Shown here piece by piece: positions 15,913 through 24,843 of a stretch of DNA of 64,000 bases. Source of the DNA: Jiangella mangrovi (GTDB lineage: Bacteria > Actinomycetota > Actinomycetes > Jiangellales > Jiangellaceae); the NCBI RefSeq assembly GCF_014204975.1, contig NZ_JACHMM010000001.1:3658001-3722000 (forward strand), written 5' to 3'. Position numbers and translations under genes: made by a program. The notes beneath the pieces were generated by a model. That model had not been told where the DNA came from. It saw nothing but the letters and a program-made list of their open reading frames with translations, and searched no databases. Positions within the stretch are counted from its first letter, which is position 1, and each line of letters opens with the position of its first letter.

Positions 15913-17586
15913 ATGAGGGTGCCGGCGCCCGGCTGGGTGCGCGGTTACAGCCGCACCTGGCTGCGCGGAGACTTGCTCGCCGGCGTGACGGTGACGGCGT
16001 ACCTGGTCCCGCAGGTGATGGCGTACGCCGAGCTGGCGGGCGTGCCGGCGCAGACCGGCCTGTGGGCCGTGGTGGGCGCCCTCACCCTCTACGCGTTCCT
16101 CGGCTCGTCACGGCTGCTGTCGGTGGGTCCCGAGTCGACCACCGCGCTCATGACCGCGGCCGCCCTGGCGACGGTCGCCGGCACCGGGACCGACGTCACC
16201 GCCGCCGCTGCCGCGCTCGCGCTGCTGGTGGCCGGCTTCTGCGTGCTCGGCTGGCTGCTCCGGCTCGGTGCCCTGGCAGACATCCTGTCCCGCCCGGTCC
16301 TCGTCGGCTACCTGGCCGGGATCGCCGGGATCATGGTGGCCTCGCAACTCGGCAAGCTGCTCGGCGTGCCGGAGGACGCCGACGGCTTCGTGCCCGAGCT
16401 CCGTGAGGTGTTCGACGAGCTCGACCAGGTGCACGGGCCGACGGCCGCGCTGAGTCTGATCACGCTGGCCGCGATGCTGGTGGCCGCCGCGCGCTTCCCG
16501 CGCGCGCCGGTGGCCCTCGTGGGGATGCTCGGTGCCACCGCGGCCGCCGCCGTCCTCGACCTCTCCGATCGCGGGGTGCGGCTGGTCGGAGAGATCCCCG
16601 GCGGCTTCCCGGTGCCCGGCGTTCCCGACATCGGCCTGTCGGAGCTGAGCACCATGCTGGCTCCGGCACTGGGGATCGCCTTCGTGGGGTACACCGACAA
16701 CATCCTCACCGGCCGCGGGTTCGCCACCCGGCACGGCCAGACCATCGACCCGCAACGCGAGCTCCTCGCCCTCGGTGCCGCGAACCTCGGGGCCGGCCTG
16801 CTGCAGGGGATGCCGGTGAGCAGCAGCGGAAGTCGCACCGCCATCGCGGACGCGGTCGGCGGGCGCACGCAGCTGACCGGCCTGGTGACGGTGGCGTGCA
16901 CCCTGCTGGCGCTGATCACCCTGAAGCCACTGCTGGCGGCCTTCCCGCTCGCGGCCCTCGCGGCCGTCGTCGTGTACGCCGCCACCCGGCTGGTCGACGT
17001 ACCCGAGCTGGTCCGCTTCGCCCGGTTCCGCCGCAGCGAGCTCCTGCTGGCCCTGGCCACGACGGCCGGCGTGCTGGTATTCGACGTGCTGCTCGGCATC
17101 GTGGTCGCCATCGGGCTCTCGGTGCTCGACCTGCTGCGCCGGGTGGCCCGGCCGCACGACGCGATCCAGGGCCTGGTCCCGAGCCTCGCCGGCATGCACG
17201 ACGTCGACGACTACCCGTCGGCGCAGGTGATCCCCGGACTGCTGGTCTACCGCTACGACTCGCCCTTGTTCTTCGCCAACGCCGAGAACTTCCGCACCCG
17301 TGCCCTCGCCGCCGTCGACGCCGCGAGCGCTCCCGTGCGCTGGTTCCTCCTCAACGTCGAGGCCAACGTCGAGATCGATGTCACCGGCGCGGACGCGCTG
17401 GAGTCGCTGCGTTCCGAGCTGGAGCGACGCGGCATCATCCTTGCCCTGGCACGCCTGAAGCAGGACCTCCGCGACCAACTCGCCCCGACCGGGCTGCTCG
17501 ACCGGATCGGCGACGAGCACATCTTCCCCACGTTGCCGACCGCGGTCGAGGGCTTCAATGCCCGGGAACAGGAGGATTCGCCGTGA
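15913..17586 (+). CDS. SulP-family inorganic anion transporter with STAS domain
   Basis: A 557-residue membrane protein. The SulP core (~10-400) starts with GDLLAGVTVTAYLVPQVMAYAELAG, the family signature, and has about 11 hydrophobic helices. A C-terminal STAS domain spans ~430-545 (LLVYRYDSPLFFANAENF, LLNVEANVEIDVTGADAL). The position of the usual phospho-acceptor Ser reads DVTGADAL, so phosphorylation-type control may be absent. The family carries sulfate, bicarbonate or dicarboxylates; substrate is unresolved here. No carbonic anhydrase or sulfate gene is nearby to help. Confidence 0.92.
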   Translation: MRVPAPGWVRGYSRTWLRGDLLAGVTVTAYLVPQVMAYAELAGVPAQTGLWAVVGALTLYAFLGSSRLLSVGPESTTALMTAAALATVAGTGTDVTAAAAALALLVAGFCVLGWLLRLGALADILSRPVLVGYLAGIAGIMVASQLGKLLGVPEDADGFVPELREVFDELDQVHGPTAALSLITLAAMLVAAARFPRAPVALVGMLGATAAAAVLDLSDRGVRLVGEIPGGFPVPGVPDIGLSELSTMLAPALGIAFVGYTDNILTGRGFATRHGQTIDPQRELLALGAANLGAGLLQGMPVSSSGSRTAIADAVGGRTQLTGLVTVACTLLALITLKPLLAAFPLAALAAVVVYAATRLVDVPELVRFARFRRSELLLALATTAGVLVFDVLLGIVVAIGLSVLDLLRRVARPHDAIQGLVPSLAGMHDVDDYPSAQVIPGLLVYRYDSPLFFANAENFRTRALAAVDAASAPVRWFLLNVEANVEIDVTGADALESLRSELERRGIILALARLKQDLRDQLAPTGLLDRIGDEHIFPTLPTAVEGFNAREQEDSP

Positions 17587-17604
17587 GCACCACGGGTCGG
17601 TGCG

Positions 17605-18165
17605 TCAGGAGCGCGGGCCGGCGTCGACGTCCGGCGGGACGGGGTCGAGGGTGATGCCGGCCTGGAGCTCGAGCGCGGCGACCGCGTGGCCCCGGCACAT
17701 CGCGGTGCTGTCGCCTCTCGGGGTGCGGACCTCGAAGGCGATCGGCTCGGTGCAGGGGAGTGATGCCCGGTCGTAGTGCCAGGAGCGTCCGCACCCGGGT
17801 CGGCGGCACCAGCTCCGGCCCGCGGTGCCGGTGAGGGTCTTGCCGTGGTCGGGGCAGACGCCCCAGGTGATGCCGCAGTTCGAGCTGCCCGGTTCGGGGG
17901 AGAGGTCGCCCGCGGCGGCGGCCAGTTCGCGGGCCGCTCCGCGTGCGGCGCCGACTGCCTCGTCCAGTCGCCAGCCGGCCTTGCTCGAGTCATCGGCGTG
18001 AGCGCGCAACCGGGCGCTCGCCTCGTCGATCGCCTGCGCCAGGTTCGATGCCTGCTCGGCGAGCTCTTCCAGCTCGGTCGCCGCGACGACGGGAGTCTCG
18101 TCGTCGCCTGCGTCGCGCGTCACGAGGCCACAGTCGCAGGTGGCGGGCAAAAGGACAACGGCCAT
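17605..18165 (-). CDS. Hypothetical Cys-rich protein with helical linker
   Basis: A 186-residue protein that I do not recognise. Residues ~30-90 form an Ala/Glu-rich amphipathic helical segment (ELEELAEQASNLAQAIDEA). The C-terminal half has a set of Cys and His residues (CGITWGVCPDHG, WCRRPGCGRSWHYD, then C and CRGHA) that look like one or two zinc ribbons. An N-terminal CDCG pair is also present. It is convergent with SulP (18 bases apart) and divergent from the universal stress protein gene, 29 bases away, so the two starts must share a very compact promoter region. Confidence 0.6.
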   Translation of the reverse strand: MAVVLLPATCDCGLVTRDAGDDETPVVAATELEELAEQASNLAQAIDEASARLRAHADDSSKAGWRLDEAVGAARGAARELAAAAGDLSPEPGSSNCGITWGVCPDHGKTLTGTAGRSWCRRPGCGRSWHYDRASLPCTEPIAFEVRTPRGDSTAMCRGHAVAALELQAGITLDPVPPDVDAGPRS

Positions 18166-18194
18166 TCAGCCGTCCGAGCGGCTAGGGTCGAGAA

Positions 18195-19106
18195 GTGGCC
18201 GGTGAGTCTGAGTCGCGCGTGTCCACCTCGGTGATCGTCGTCGGAGTCGACGGCTCTCCTGACAGCGGGGTCGCACTCGACTGGGCGACGGCGGAGGCGC
18301 GGGGGCGGAAAGCCGATCTCGCCATCGTGTACGGACTCTGGATGCCGATGACCGCGATCGCGTTCGGCGACGCCTCCGTGCTGCCGCTGGCCGAGGACGT
18401 GCACGGCTACGGCCAGCTGGTCCTGGACGCCGCTCGCGAGCGCGTGACCGAGCAGGCACCCGACCTGAACGTGACGACGTCCCTGCTGATGCGCCGCCCC
18501 GACGATGCGTTGCTGCAGGTCGCCGACGACGGGGCCGAGCTGATCGTGGTCGGCAGCCGCGGGCTCGGCGGGGTGGGTTCGCTGGCGCTGGGGTCGGTGA
18601 GCACCCGCGTCGCCGCGCGCGCCTCGTGTCCCGTCGTCGTCGTGCCGCCGGGGAGCCGGCACCTGGACGGGGCGATCGTCGTGGGCGTCGACGGCTCCGA
18701 GCACAGTGACGCCGCGCTGCGTTTCGCCCTGGCACGAGGCAGGGACGAGCAGACGGAGGTCGTGGCCGTGAGTGCCTACCGGGCTCCGTTCCTGCCGTTG
18801 CAGGACGTCGATCCCGAGACCATGTCCGTGGTGGGAGCCGAGGAGCGCCGTCTCGCCCTGGAAGCGCTGCACCAGGCGGTCGACCGGGCGCGGCAGGCCA
18901 TCGGCGGGCCTGTGGACGTGTCGGTGCGGCTCGAAGAGGGTCACCCCGCCGACGTGCTGCTCGACCTCGGCCGTGACGCCGCGCTCCTGGTCGTGGGCTC
19001 CCGGGGGCGGGGACCGGTGCGGAGCCTGCTGCTCGGCTCGATCAGCCAGGCGGTGCTGCACCAGGCGGCCGGTCCCGTGGCGGTCGTCCGAGCCGCACCG
19101 GCGTAG
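18195..19106 (+). CDS. Tandem-domain universal stress protein
   Basis: A 303-residue protein with a GTG start and two USP domains (~12-150 and ~158-300). Both have the ATP-binding pattern G-2x-G-9x-G(S/T): GSRGLGGVGSLALGS and GSRGRGPVRSLLLGS. Each opens with VVGVDGS. Tandem ATP-binding USPs of this type are common in DosR regulons and in stationary phase. The P-type ATPase gene follows 40 bases downstream and is probably co-transcribed. I looked for a DevR box in the upstream region and did not find a convincing one. Confidence 0.93.
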   Translation: MAGESESRVSTSVIVVGVDGSPDSGVALDWATAEARGRKADLAIVYGLWMPMTAIAFGDASVLPLAEDVHGYGQLVLDAARERVTEQAPDLNVTTSLLMRRPDDALLQVADDGAELIVVGSRGLGGVGSLALGSVSTRVAARASCPVVVVPPGSRHLDGAIVVGVDGSEHSDAALRFALARGRDEQTEVVAVSAYRAPFLPLQDVDPETMSVVGAEERRLALEALHQAVDRARQAIGGPVDVSVRLEEGHPADVLLDLGRDAALLVVGSRGRGPVRSLLLGSISQAVLHQAAGPVAVVRAAPA

Positions 19107-19146
19107 AGCGGGGAGCGCCCCCGCCGTTTCGCAGGAGGGAGACCAC

Positions 19147-21888
19147 ATGCCCCCGTCAGCCCGCACGGCCGACGCCGTCGTCGACGCGCCGTGGTCGCTC
19201 CCGCCGGCCGAGGTGCTCGCGGCCGTGGGAAGCCGGCCGACCGGCCTGACCGCCGACGAGGCGGAACGGCGTCTCGAGCGCTTCGGCCCGAACCGGCTGG
19301 CGCCACCGACACGGACACCGTGGTGGCGGCGGGTGCTCGCCCAGTTCGACGACACCCTGATCTACATCCTGCTGGTCGCCGCGGCGTTCAAGGCCGTCCT
19401 AGCCGACTGGGTCGACTTCGCCGTCATCCTGGGCGTCGCGGTGATCAACGCGGCCATCGGCCTCGTTCAGGAGGGACGGGCGGAGCGCGCCCTCGACGCG
19501 ATCAAGAACATGCTGTCCGTCCGCGCCCACGTCGTGCGCTCCGGCACCGTGATCGACGTCGACGCGGATCAGCTGGTGCCGGGGGACGTCGTCCGGGTGC
19601 GTCCGGGGGACCGGGTGCCCGCCGACGTGAGGCTGCTCGAGTCGACCGGCCTGCAGGCGGAGGAGTCGGCGCTCACCGGGGAGTCGGTTCCGGCGGCGAA
19701 GGACGTGCACGAGGTTCGGGCCGATGCGGGTCTGGGCGACCGCCACGGCATGCTGTACTCAGGGACGCTGATCGTCGCGGGCACCGGGACCGGGGTGGTG
19801 GTCGCCTCCGGGCAGGACACCGAGATCGGCAAGGTCCAGACGATGATCTCGCAGGTCGAGGGCGTCGACACGCCGCTCACCCGGTCGCTGGACTCGCTCG
19901 GGAAGAAGCTCGCGGTCGTGATCCTGGTCATGGCCCTCGTGATGATCGTGATCGGTCGCGTCCTCCACGAGTTCGAGGTTCCCGACCTGGTCAGCGCCGC
20001 GATCGGGTTCGCGGTCGCCGCGGTGCCGGAGGGACTCCCGGCCCTGGTGACGATCACGCTCGCGCTGGGCGTGCAGCAGATGGCCCGCCGGCGGGCGATC
20101 ACCCGCAAGCTTCCGTCGGTCGAGACCTTGGGCGCCGTCACCACGATCTGCTCGGACAAGACCGGCACCCTGACCAGGAACGAGATGACGGCGCGGATGG
20201 TGCGCACCGGCGGCGCCCGGTTCGAGGTCAGCGGACTGGGCTACGCGCCCGTCGGCGAGGTCACCCTCGGGGGCGACGTCGTCACCGTCGCCGACCGGCC
20301 CGATCTGGCTCGGCTGATCGAGGACATGTCGATCTGCAACGACGCCACGGTCGTCGAGGACGGGTCGCAATGGCGTCTGGTGGGGGAGCCGACCGAAGGC
20401 GCGCTGAGCGTCCTCGGGCCCAAGGCCGGGTTCGCGGCCGACGGATGGCGACGGGTCGCGGAGGTGCCGTTCGATCCGGCGACCAAGTACATGGGCGTGC
20501 TCGCGAGCGACCCGGGCGGCACTCTCCGCGTGCTCGTCAAGGGCGCGCCGGACCGGGTCCTGGAGCGCTGCGGCTCGCAGACCGGCCCCACCGGCGACCC
20601 CGAACCGCTCGACCGGGAGTTCTGGGAGTCACAGATCGACGAGATCGGCGCCGACGGACTGCGGGTGCTCGCCGCCGCCCACGCCCGCCCGGTCCCCGGG
20701 ACCTCCACGCTGACGCATGCCGACCTCGACGGCGGACTGGAGCTGGCCGGGCTCGTCGGCATCGTCGATCCACCGCGCCCCGAGGCCGTCGATGCGATCA
20801 CGGTGTGCAGGACGGCGGGCGTGCGGGTGAAGATGATCACCGGCGACCACGCCGGAACGGCGCTCGCGATCGGCCGCGAGATGGGGATCGCGGCGCAGGA
20901 CACCAACCGGGTCCTGAGCGGCGCGGACCTGGAGGCGATGTCCGCCGAGACCTTGCGCGCCACGGTGCGCGACGTCGACATCTACGCCCGGACCAGTCCC
21001 GAGCACAAGCTCCGCATCGTCGCGGCGTTGCAGGCGCACGGCGAGGTCGTGGCGATGACGGGCGACGGCGTCAACGACGCACCCGCGCTGACGCGGGCGG
21101 ACGTCGGGGTGGCCATGGGCATCAAGGGCACCGAGGCCACCAAGGAGGCGGCGGACATCGTGCTCGCCGACGACAACTTCGCGACCATCGAACGGGCCGT
21201 GGAGGAAGGGCGGCGCATCTACGACAACGTGCGGCGATCGCTGCTGTTCCTGCTGCCCACCAACGGCGCCCAGTCGCTCGTGATCCTGATCGCCGTCCTC
21301 TTCGGCCTGACACTGCCCCTGCAACCCGTCCAGGTGCTCTGGATCAACATGGTCACCTCGGTGACCCTGGGGCTCGCGCTGGCCAACGAGCGCGCCGAGC
21401 ACGACATCATGTCCCGCCCGCCACGACGCGCGCGGGAGTCGATCGTCCCGCTCGCGTCCCTGGGGCGCATCGCGGTGGTGGCCGCGCTGATCGGCAGCGC
21501 GGCCATGGGCGTGTTCTACTACGAGCACGCTCGCGGCGTCCCGCTCGCGGAGGCCCAGACCACGGCCGTCACCATGCTGGCTCTGGGCCAGCTCGCCTAC
21601 CTGTTCAACTGCCGGTTCCTGGACCGCTCCAGCCTGACCCCGGCGGTGCTCCGCGGCAATCGGGCCGTGTGGTGGAGCGCCGGCGCCATGATCGGACTGC
21701 AGCTGCTGTTCTGCTACGCGCCGTTCGCCCACACCTGGTTCGGCTCCGCGCCCATCGGCCCGCGTGAGTGGGCGATGACGGCGGTGCTCGCGGTGATGAT
21801 CTTCCTGCTGACCGAGGCCGCCAAGGCGATCACCCGGTCACGGACCCGGACGGCGACCGAGTTGTCGCCGAAGACCTCCAACATCTGA
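19147..21888 (+). CDS. P2-type cation-transporting ATPase (CtpF-like)
   Basis: A 913-residue P-type ATPase, start supported by GGAGGGAG upstream. The N-terminal cation-ATPase domain, the TGES actuator motif (LTGESVPA), M4 PEGLPA, the phosphorylation site SDKTGTLT, KGAPD in the nucleotide domain and GDGVNDAPAL hinge are all present. M4 and the order of domains place it in the P2 (Ca/Na) group, not the heavy-metal P1B group. In M6 the SERCA-type N-x-x-T-D reads NMVTS, so the Asp ligand is Ser, as in mycobacterial CtpF-like pumps; ion specificity is therefore uncertain. It follows the USP gene in an apparent operon. Confidence 0.92.
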   Translation: MPPSARTADAVVDAPWSLPPAEVLAAVGSRPTGLTADEAERRLERFGPNRLAPPTRTPWWRRVLAQFDDTLIYILLVAAAFKAVLADWVDFAVILGVAVINAAIGLVQEGRAERALDAIKNMLSVRAHVVRSGTVIDVDADQLVPGDVVRVRPGDRVPADVRLLESTGLQAEESALTGESVPAAKDVHEVRADAGLGDRHGMLYSGTLIVAGTGTGVVVASGQDTEIGKVQTMISQVEGVDTPLTRSLDSLGKKLAVVILVMALVMIVIGRVLHEFEVPDLVSAAIGFAVAAVPEGLPALVTITLALGVQQMARRRAITRKLPSVETLGAVTTICSDKTGTLTRNEMTARMVRTGGARFEVSGLGYAPVGEVTLGGDVVTVADRPDLARLIEDMSICNDATVVEDGSQWRLVGEPTEGALSVLGPKAGFAADGWRRVAEVPFDPATKYMGVLASDPGGTLRVLVKGAPDRVLERCGSQTGPTGDPEPLDREFWESQIDEIGADGLRVLAAAHARPVPGTSTLTHADLDGGLELAGLVGIVDPPRPEAVDAITVCRTAGVRVKMITGDHAGTALAIGREMGIAAQDTNRVLSGADLEAMSAETLRATVRDVDIYARTSPEHKLRIVAALQAHGEVVAMTGDGVNDAPALTRADVGVAMGIKGTEATKEAADIVLADDNFATIERAVEEGRRIYDNVRRSLLFLLPTNGAQSLVILIAVLFGLTLPLQPVQVLWINMVTSVTLGLALANERAEHDIMSRPPRRARESIVPLASLGRIAVVAALIGSAAMGVFYYEHARGVPLAEAQTTAVTMLALGQLAYLFNCRFLDRSSLTPAVLRGNRAVWWSAGAMIGLQLLFCYAPFAHTWFGSAPIGPREWAMTAVLAVMIFLLTEAAKAITRSRTRTATELSPKTSNI

Positions 21889-21964
21889 CCTCCGGCCCAT
21901 TCTGTATCGGCGTTCGGCGAGCTAGATTGGGGTGGACCATCCCGAAGGCGGGGAGGTCTTTCCG

Positions 21965-22402
21965 ATGCCGGCGATCATCTGGCTGCTCGTGGCCGCGGCC
22001 CTGGGCGCCGCGGAGTTCCTGACGCTCACACTCGCGTTCGGGTTGCTGGCCGGTGCCGCGCTCGTCGCGGCGGTCGTGGCCGGGCTGGGCGGCGCGTGGG
22101 TGCTGCAGCTGGCGGCGTTCGCCATCGCCGGCGCGGCCGGGCTGCTCATCGTGCGGCCGATCGCCCGTCAGCACATGAGCCATCCGCCCCTGACCAGCGA
22201 GGGGAGCGACGCGCTGGTCGGCAGGCGGGCGGTCGTGATCGAGGACGTCACCGCCGACAGCGGACTCATCAAGCTCGCCGGCGAGACCTGGTCCGCCCGC
22301 ACGCTCGACGAGGACCACGTGATCCCCTCCGGGGCGGTCGTGGACGTGATGGAGATCGAGGGCGCCACCGCCATCGTGTACCCGCGGGAGCTGCTGCCCT
22401 GA
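21965..22402 (+). CDS. NfeD family membrane protein
   Basis: A 145-residue protein: two or three hydrophobic helices in residues 1-70, then a C-terminal OB-fold domain (LVGRRAVVIEDV, GETWSART, VVDVMEIEGATAIVYP). The ATG at 21965 has GGGGAGG upstream. NfeD proteins act as partners of SPFH/stomatin proteins in membrane microdomains, and such a gene follows 26 bases downstream, which supports the assignment. Confidence 0.92.
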   Translation: MPAIIWLLVAAALGAAEFLTLTLAFGLLAGAALVAAVVAGLGGAWVLQLAAFAIAGAAGLLIVRPIARQHMSHPPLTSEGSDALVGRRAVVIEDVTADSGLIKLAGETWSARTLDEDHVIPSGAVVDVMEIEGATAIVYPRELLP

Positions 22403-22428
22403 ACCCTGAGCACGACATCGGAGGAGAC

Positions 22429-23493
22429 ATGGAACTGCTGCTGGTACTCGTCATCGTCGTCGCTGCGATCGTCGTGTTCGGCGTCGCGTCGGCGGTTCGC
22501 GTGGTGCCGCAGGCCCGCCGCTACAACGTCGAACGGTTCGGCAGGTACCACGCCACCCTGCAACCGGGCCTGAACTTCATCATCCCGATGGTGGACCGCA
22601 TCAACACCAAGCTGGACGTGCGCGAGCACGTGTTCACCTCGCAGCCGCAGCCGGTGATCACCGAGGACAACCTGGTGGTGAACATCGACACGGTGCTCTA
22701 CTACCAGATCACCGACCCGCGCGCCGCCGCCTACGAGGTCGCCAACTACCTGCAGGCCATCGACCAGCTCACCGTCACCACCCTGCGCAACGTCATCGGC
22801 AGCATGGACCTCGAGAAGACGCTGACCTCGCGCGAGGTGATCAACGCGCAGCTGCGCACCGTCCTCGACGACGCGACGGGGAAGTGGGGCATCCGGGTGA
22901 ACCGGGTCGAGATCAAGGCCATCGACCCGCCGTCGACCATCAAGGAGGCCATGGAGAAGCAGATGCGGGCCGAGCGCGACAAGCGCGCCGTCATCCTGCA
23001 CGCCGAAGGGGAGCGGCAGTCGAAGATCCTCACCGCCGAGGGCACCCGCCAGCAGGAGATCCTGGAGGCCCAGGGCAACCAGCAGGCGATGATCCTGCGC
23101 GCCGACGGCGAGGCCCGCGCCATCGAGCGGGTCTTCCAGGCGGTGCACCTGAACAACGCCGACCCCAAGGTGCTCGCCTACAAGTACCTCGAGACGCTGC
23201 CGCACCTGGCCGACGGCCCCAACAACACGTTCTGGGTCATCCCCGGTGAGCTCACCGAGGCGATCCGGTCGGTCACCGGAGCCTTCGGCGACCACTCCCG
23301 CGTCGGCAACCAGCCGGCCGGCGACGGCGAGCAGCCGCCGGCCGAGCTGAGCCACGACGCCCAGCGCGAGCTCACGGCCGCGGCGGAGCAGGCGACGCGG
23401 CAGGCCGAGGCCGCCGTCGAGGACGCCAAGGCCGAGGCGGCCGCCGTCGAGAGCGGTACCGACCTCGGCTCCGACGGGAACGGCCGGCTCTGA
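22429..23493 (+). CDS. SPFH/band 7 (stomatin-like) membrane protein
   Basis: A 354-residue protein: one N-terminal membrane helix (3-21), the SPFH/PHB domain (~25-190, with ERFGRY and GLNFIIP), a long coiled coil (~190-260, including a QMRAERDKRAVILHAEGERQ repeat pattern), and an acidic Ala/Glu-rich tail. Strong ribosome site GGAGGAG. Together with the preceding NfeD gene it should build a stomatin-like microdomain assembly, thought to aid quality control of membrane proteins. The upstream ion pump may be a client (inferred from linkage only). Confidence 0.93.
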   Translation: MELLLVLVIVVAAIVVFGVASAVRVVPQARRYNVERFGRYHATLQPGLNFIIPMVDRINTKLDVREHVFTSQPQPVITEDNLVVNIDTVLYYQITDPRAAAYEVANYLQAIDQLTVTTLRNVIGSMDLEKTLTSREVINAQLRTVLDDATGKWGIRVNRVEIKAIDPPSTIKEAMEKQMRAERDKRAVILHAEGERQSKILTAEGTRQQEILEAQGNQQAMILRADGEARAIERVFQAVHLNNADPKVLAYKYLETLPHLADGPNNTFWVIPGELTEAIRSVTGAFGDHSRVGNQPAGDGEQPPAELSHDAQRELTAAAEQATRQAEAAVEDAKAEAAAVESGTDLGSDGNGRL

Positions 23494-23504
23494 CGCCGCG
23501 ACCG

Positions 23505-24791
23505 CTACGGGAGGTAGTAGCCGCCGTCGATGGCGTCGGCCCAGAGGTCCGCCACGGCCGGCGCGGTGCCGTAGGGCAGGTCGCCGAGCGGAGCCTGGTA
23601 CTGGTGGACCCCGATGTCGAACCGGACGATGTTCGCCTTGGGTGCCGGGTCGAGCCGGGCGAGCGCGGGTAGCAGGATCTCGTCGTAGCGCTGGAACGTG
23701 TGGTCGCGGCTGTTCGCCATGATGCTGTACAGCAGCGGCGGGACGGGGCGCGCGTCGCCTCCCAGCGGGAAGGGATAGCCCGCGAACCTCGTTTTGAGCT
23801 CCTTGGTCGCGTCCTCGCCGAGGCCGAGCCGGGCGGCGGACGCCTCGGCCGCGCGCTCCAGCGCGTCCGTCGCGCAGAACTGGACGAGGTGCTGGGCCTT
23901 CAGGAGCGGCCGGTGCGTCATGGCGCGGTGCTTCTCGAAGACCTCCTCCATGAGCCAGGGCAGCCGGCGCCCGGCGTCCGCCCCGGCCTCCGGGCCGGCG
24001 TACCGGGCCACGTCGCGCCACGTGCGGACGGTCATCATGTCGAAGTCGTAGGGCCAGCCCTGGTCCAGCATCGCCGAGAAGATGCTGCCGTACGGGCTGC
24101 TCTCCGCGCCCACCAGGCCGACGATGTTCTCGACCCGCTGCAGGATCATGTGGGCGAAGGGTCCGCCGGTGGACACGCCGGAACAGTAGATCGAGTAGTC
24201 CTCGGCCGGCAGGAACCGCCGGCAGGCCTCGACGAAGGCGTCCTCGTAGGCCATGGGCCATGCCGCCAGGCGGTCGAAGAACCGGCTCCCGGGGTGCGCC
24301 TTGAGGAACATCAGCGTGCCGTACTTGGCCCGGAAGACGTCGTCGCCCTTGATCTCGACCAGGTCGTACTGGTCCGGGGTGACGGCCTCGCCCTTCTTCC
24401 ACATGGGCGTCCGGATGGAGCCGTCGTCGCCGAAGGTGTCGCCCGGCCAGTCGTAGGTCTCGCCCTCCAGGTAGAGGTTGCCGGGGTAGGTGATGGTGAC
24501 GACCCGGTAGCCCTTGCCCTGGGCCAGCAGCCGCGCCATCGTGTCGAAGCCGCGGTGGTCGCCGCCGCCCCCGTGGATGAGGAACACGCCGACGGCCTTG
24601 CCGTCCGGGCCTACCGCGACCGGCCCTCGCGGCTGGTAGATCGCCCCGCCGATGTCCCACGGGAGTCCGAGCGACTCGATCGTGAACAGGTACTGCTCCA
24701 CGTCGATCGGCTCGCCGGCCCGTGCCTCCGCTCCTCGCGACGACTCACGGATCTGCTCGACCGAGACGGTGGCGGGCGGCGTCCAAACCAT
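23505..24791 (-). CDS. Alpha/beta hydrolase
   Basis: A 428-residue alpha/beta-hydrolase-fold protein. HGGGGDHRG (~72-80) matches an oxyanion-hole motif, SGVSTGG (around residue 205) is the nucleophile elbow with Ser, and VHQYQ near the C-terminus supplies the likely catalytic His. There is no signal peptide, so it acts in the cytoplasm. The ATG at 24791 has GAGGAGA upstream. It is the last gene of the Opp/Dpp-type importer operon, and could hydrolyse an ester or amide brought in by the transporter. The substrate is unknown. Confidence 0.85.
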   Translation of the reverse strand: MVWTPPATVSVEQIRESSRGAEARAGEPIDVEQYLFTIESLGLPWDIGGAIYQPRGPVAVGPDGKAVGVFLIHGGGGDHRGFDTMARLLAQGKGYRVVTITYPGNLYLEGETYDWPGDTFGDDGSIRTPMWKKGEAVTPDQYDLVEIKGDDVFRAKYGTLMFLKAHPGSRFFDRLAAWPMAYEDAFVEACRRFLPAEDYSIYCSGVSTGGPFAHMILQRVENIVGLVGAESSPYGSIFSAMLDQGWPYDFDMMTVRTWRDVARYAGPEAGADAGRRLPWLMEEVFEKHRAMTHRPLLKAQHLVQFCATDALERAAEASAARLGLGEDATKELKTRFAGYPFPLGGDARPVPPLLYSIMANSRDHTFQRYDEILLPALARLDPAPKANIVRFDIGVHQYQAPLGDLPYGTAPAVADLWADAIDGGYYLP

Positions 24792-24843
24792 GCTGCTCTC
24801 CTCTGTGTTCCGGGGGACGGGGGCGGGGGACTGGGCGACGGGG

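Noticed and set aside
18150-18170. Possible DevR box before the USP at 18.2 kb
   Set aside because: AGGAC is followed by AACGGCCAT; the second half matches the DosR consensus at too few positions and the spacing is wrong for the GGCCC variant.
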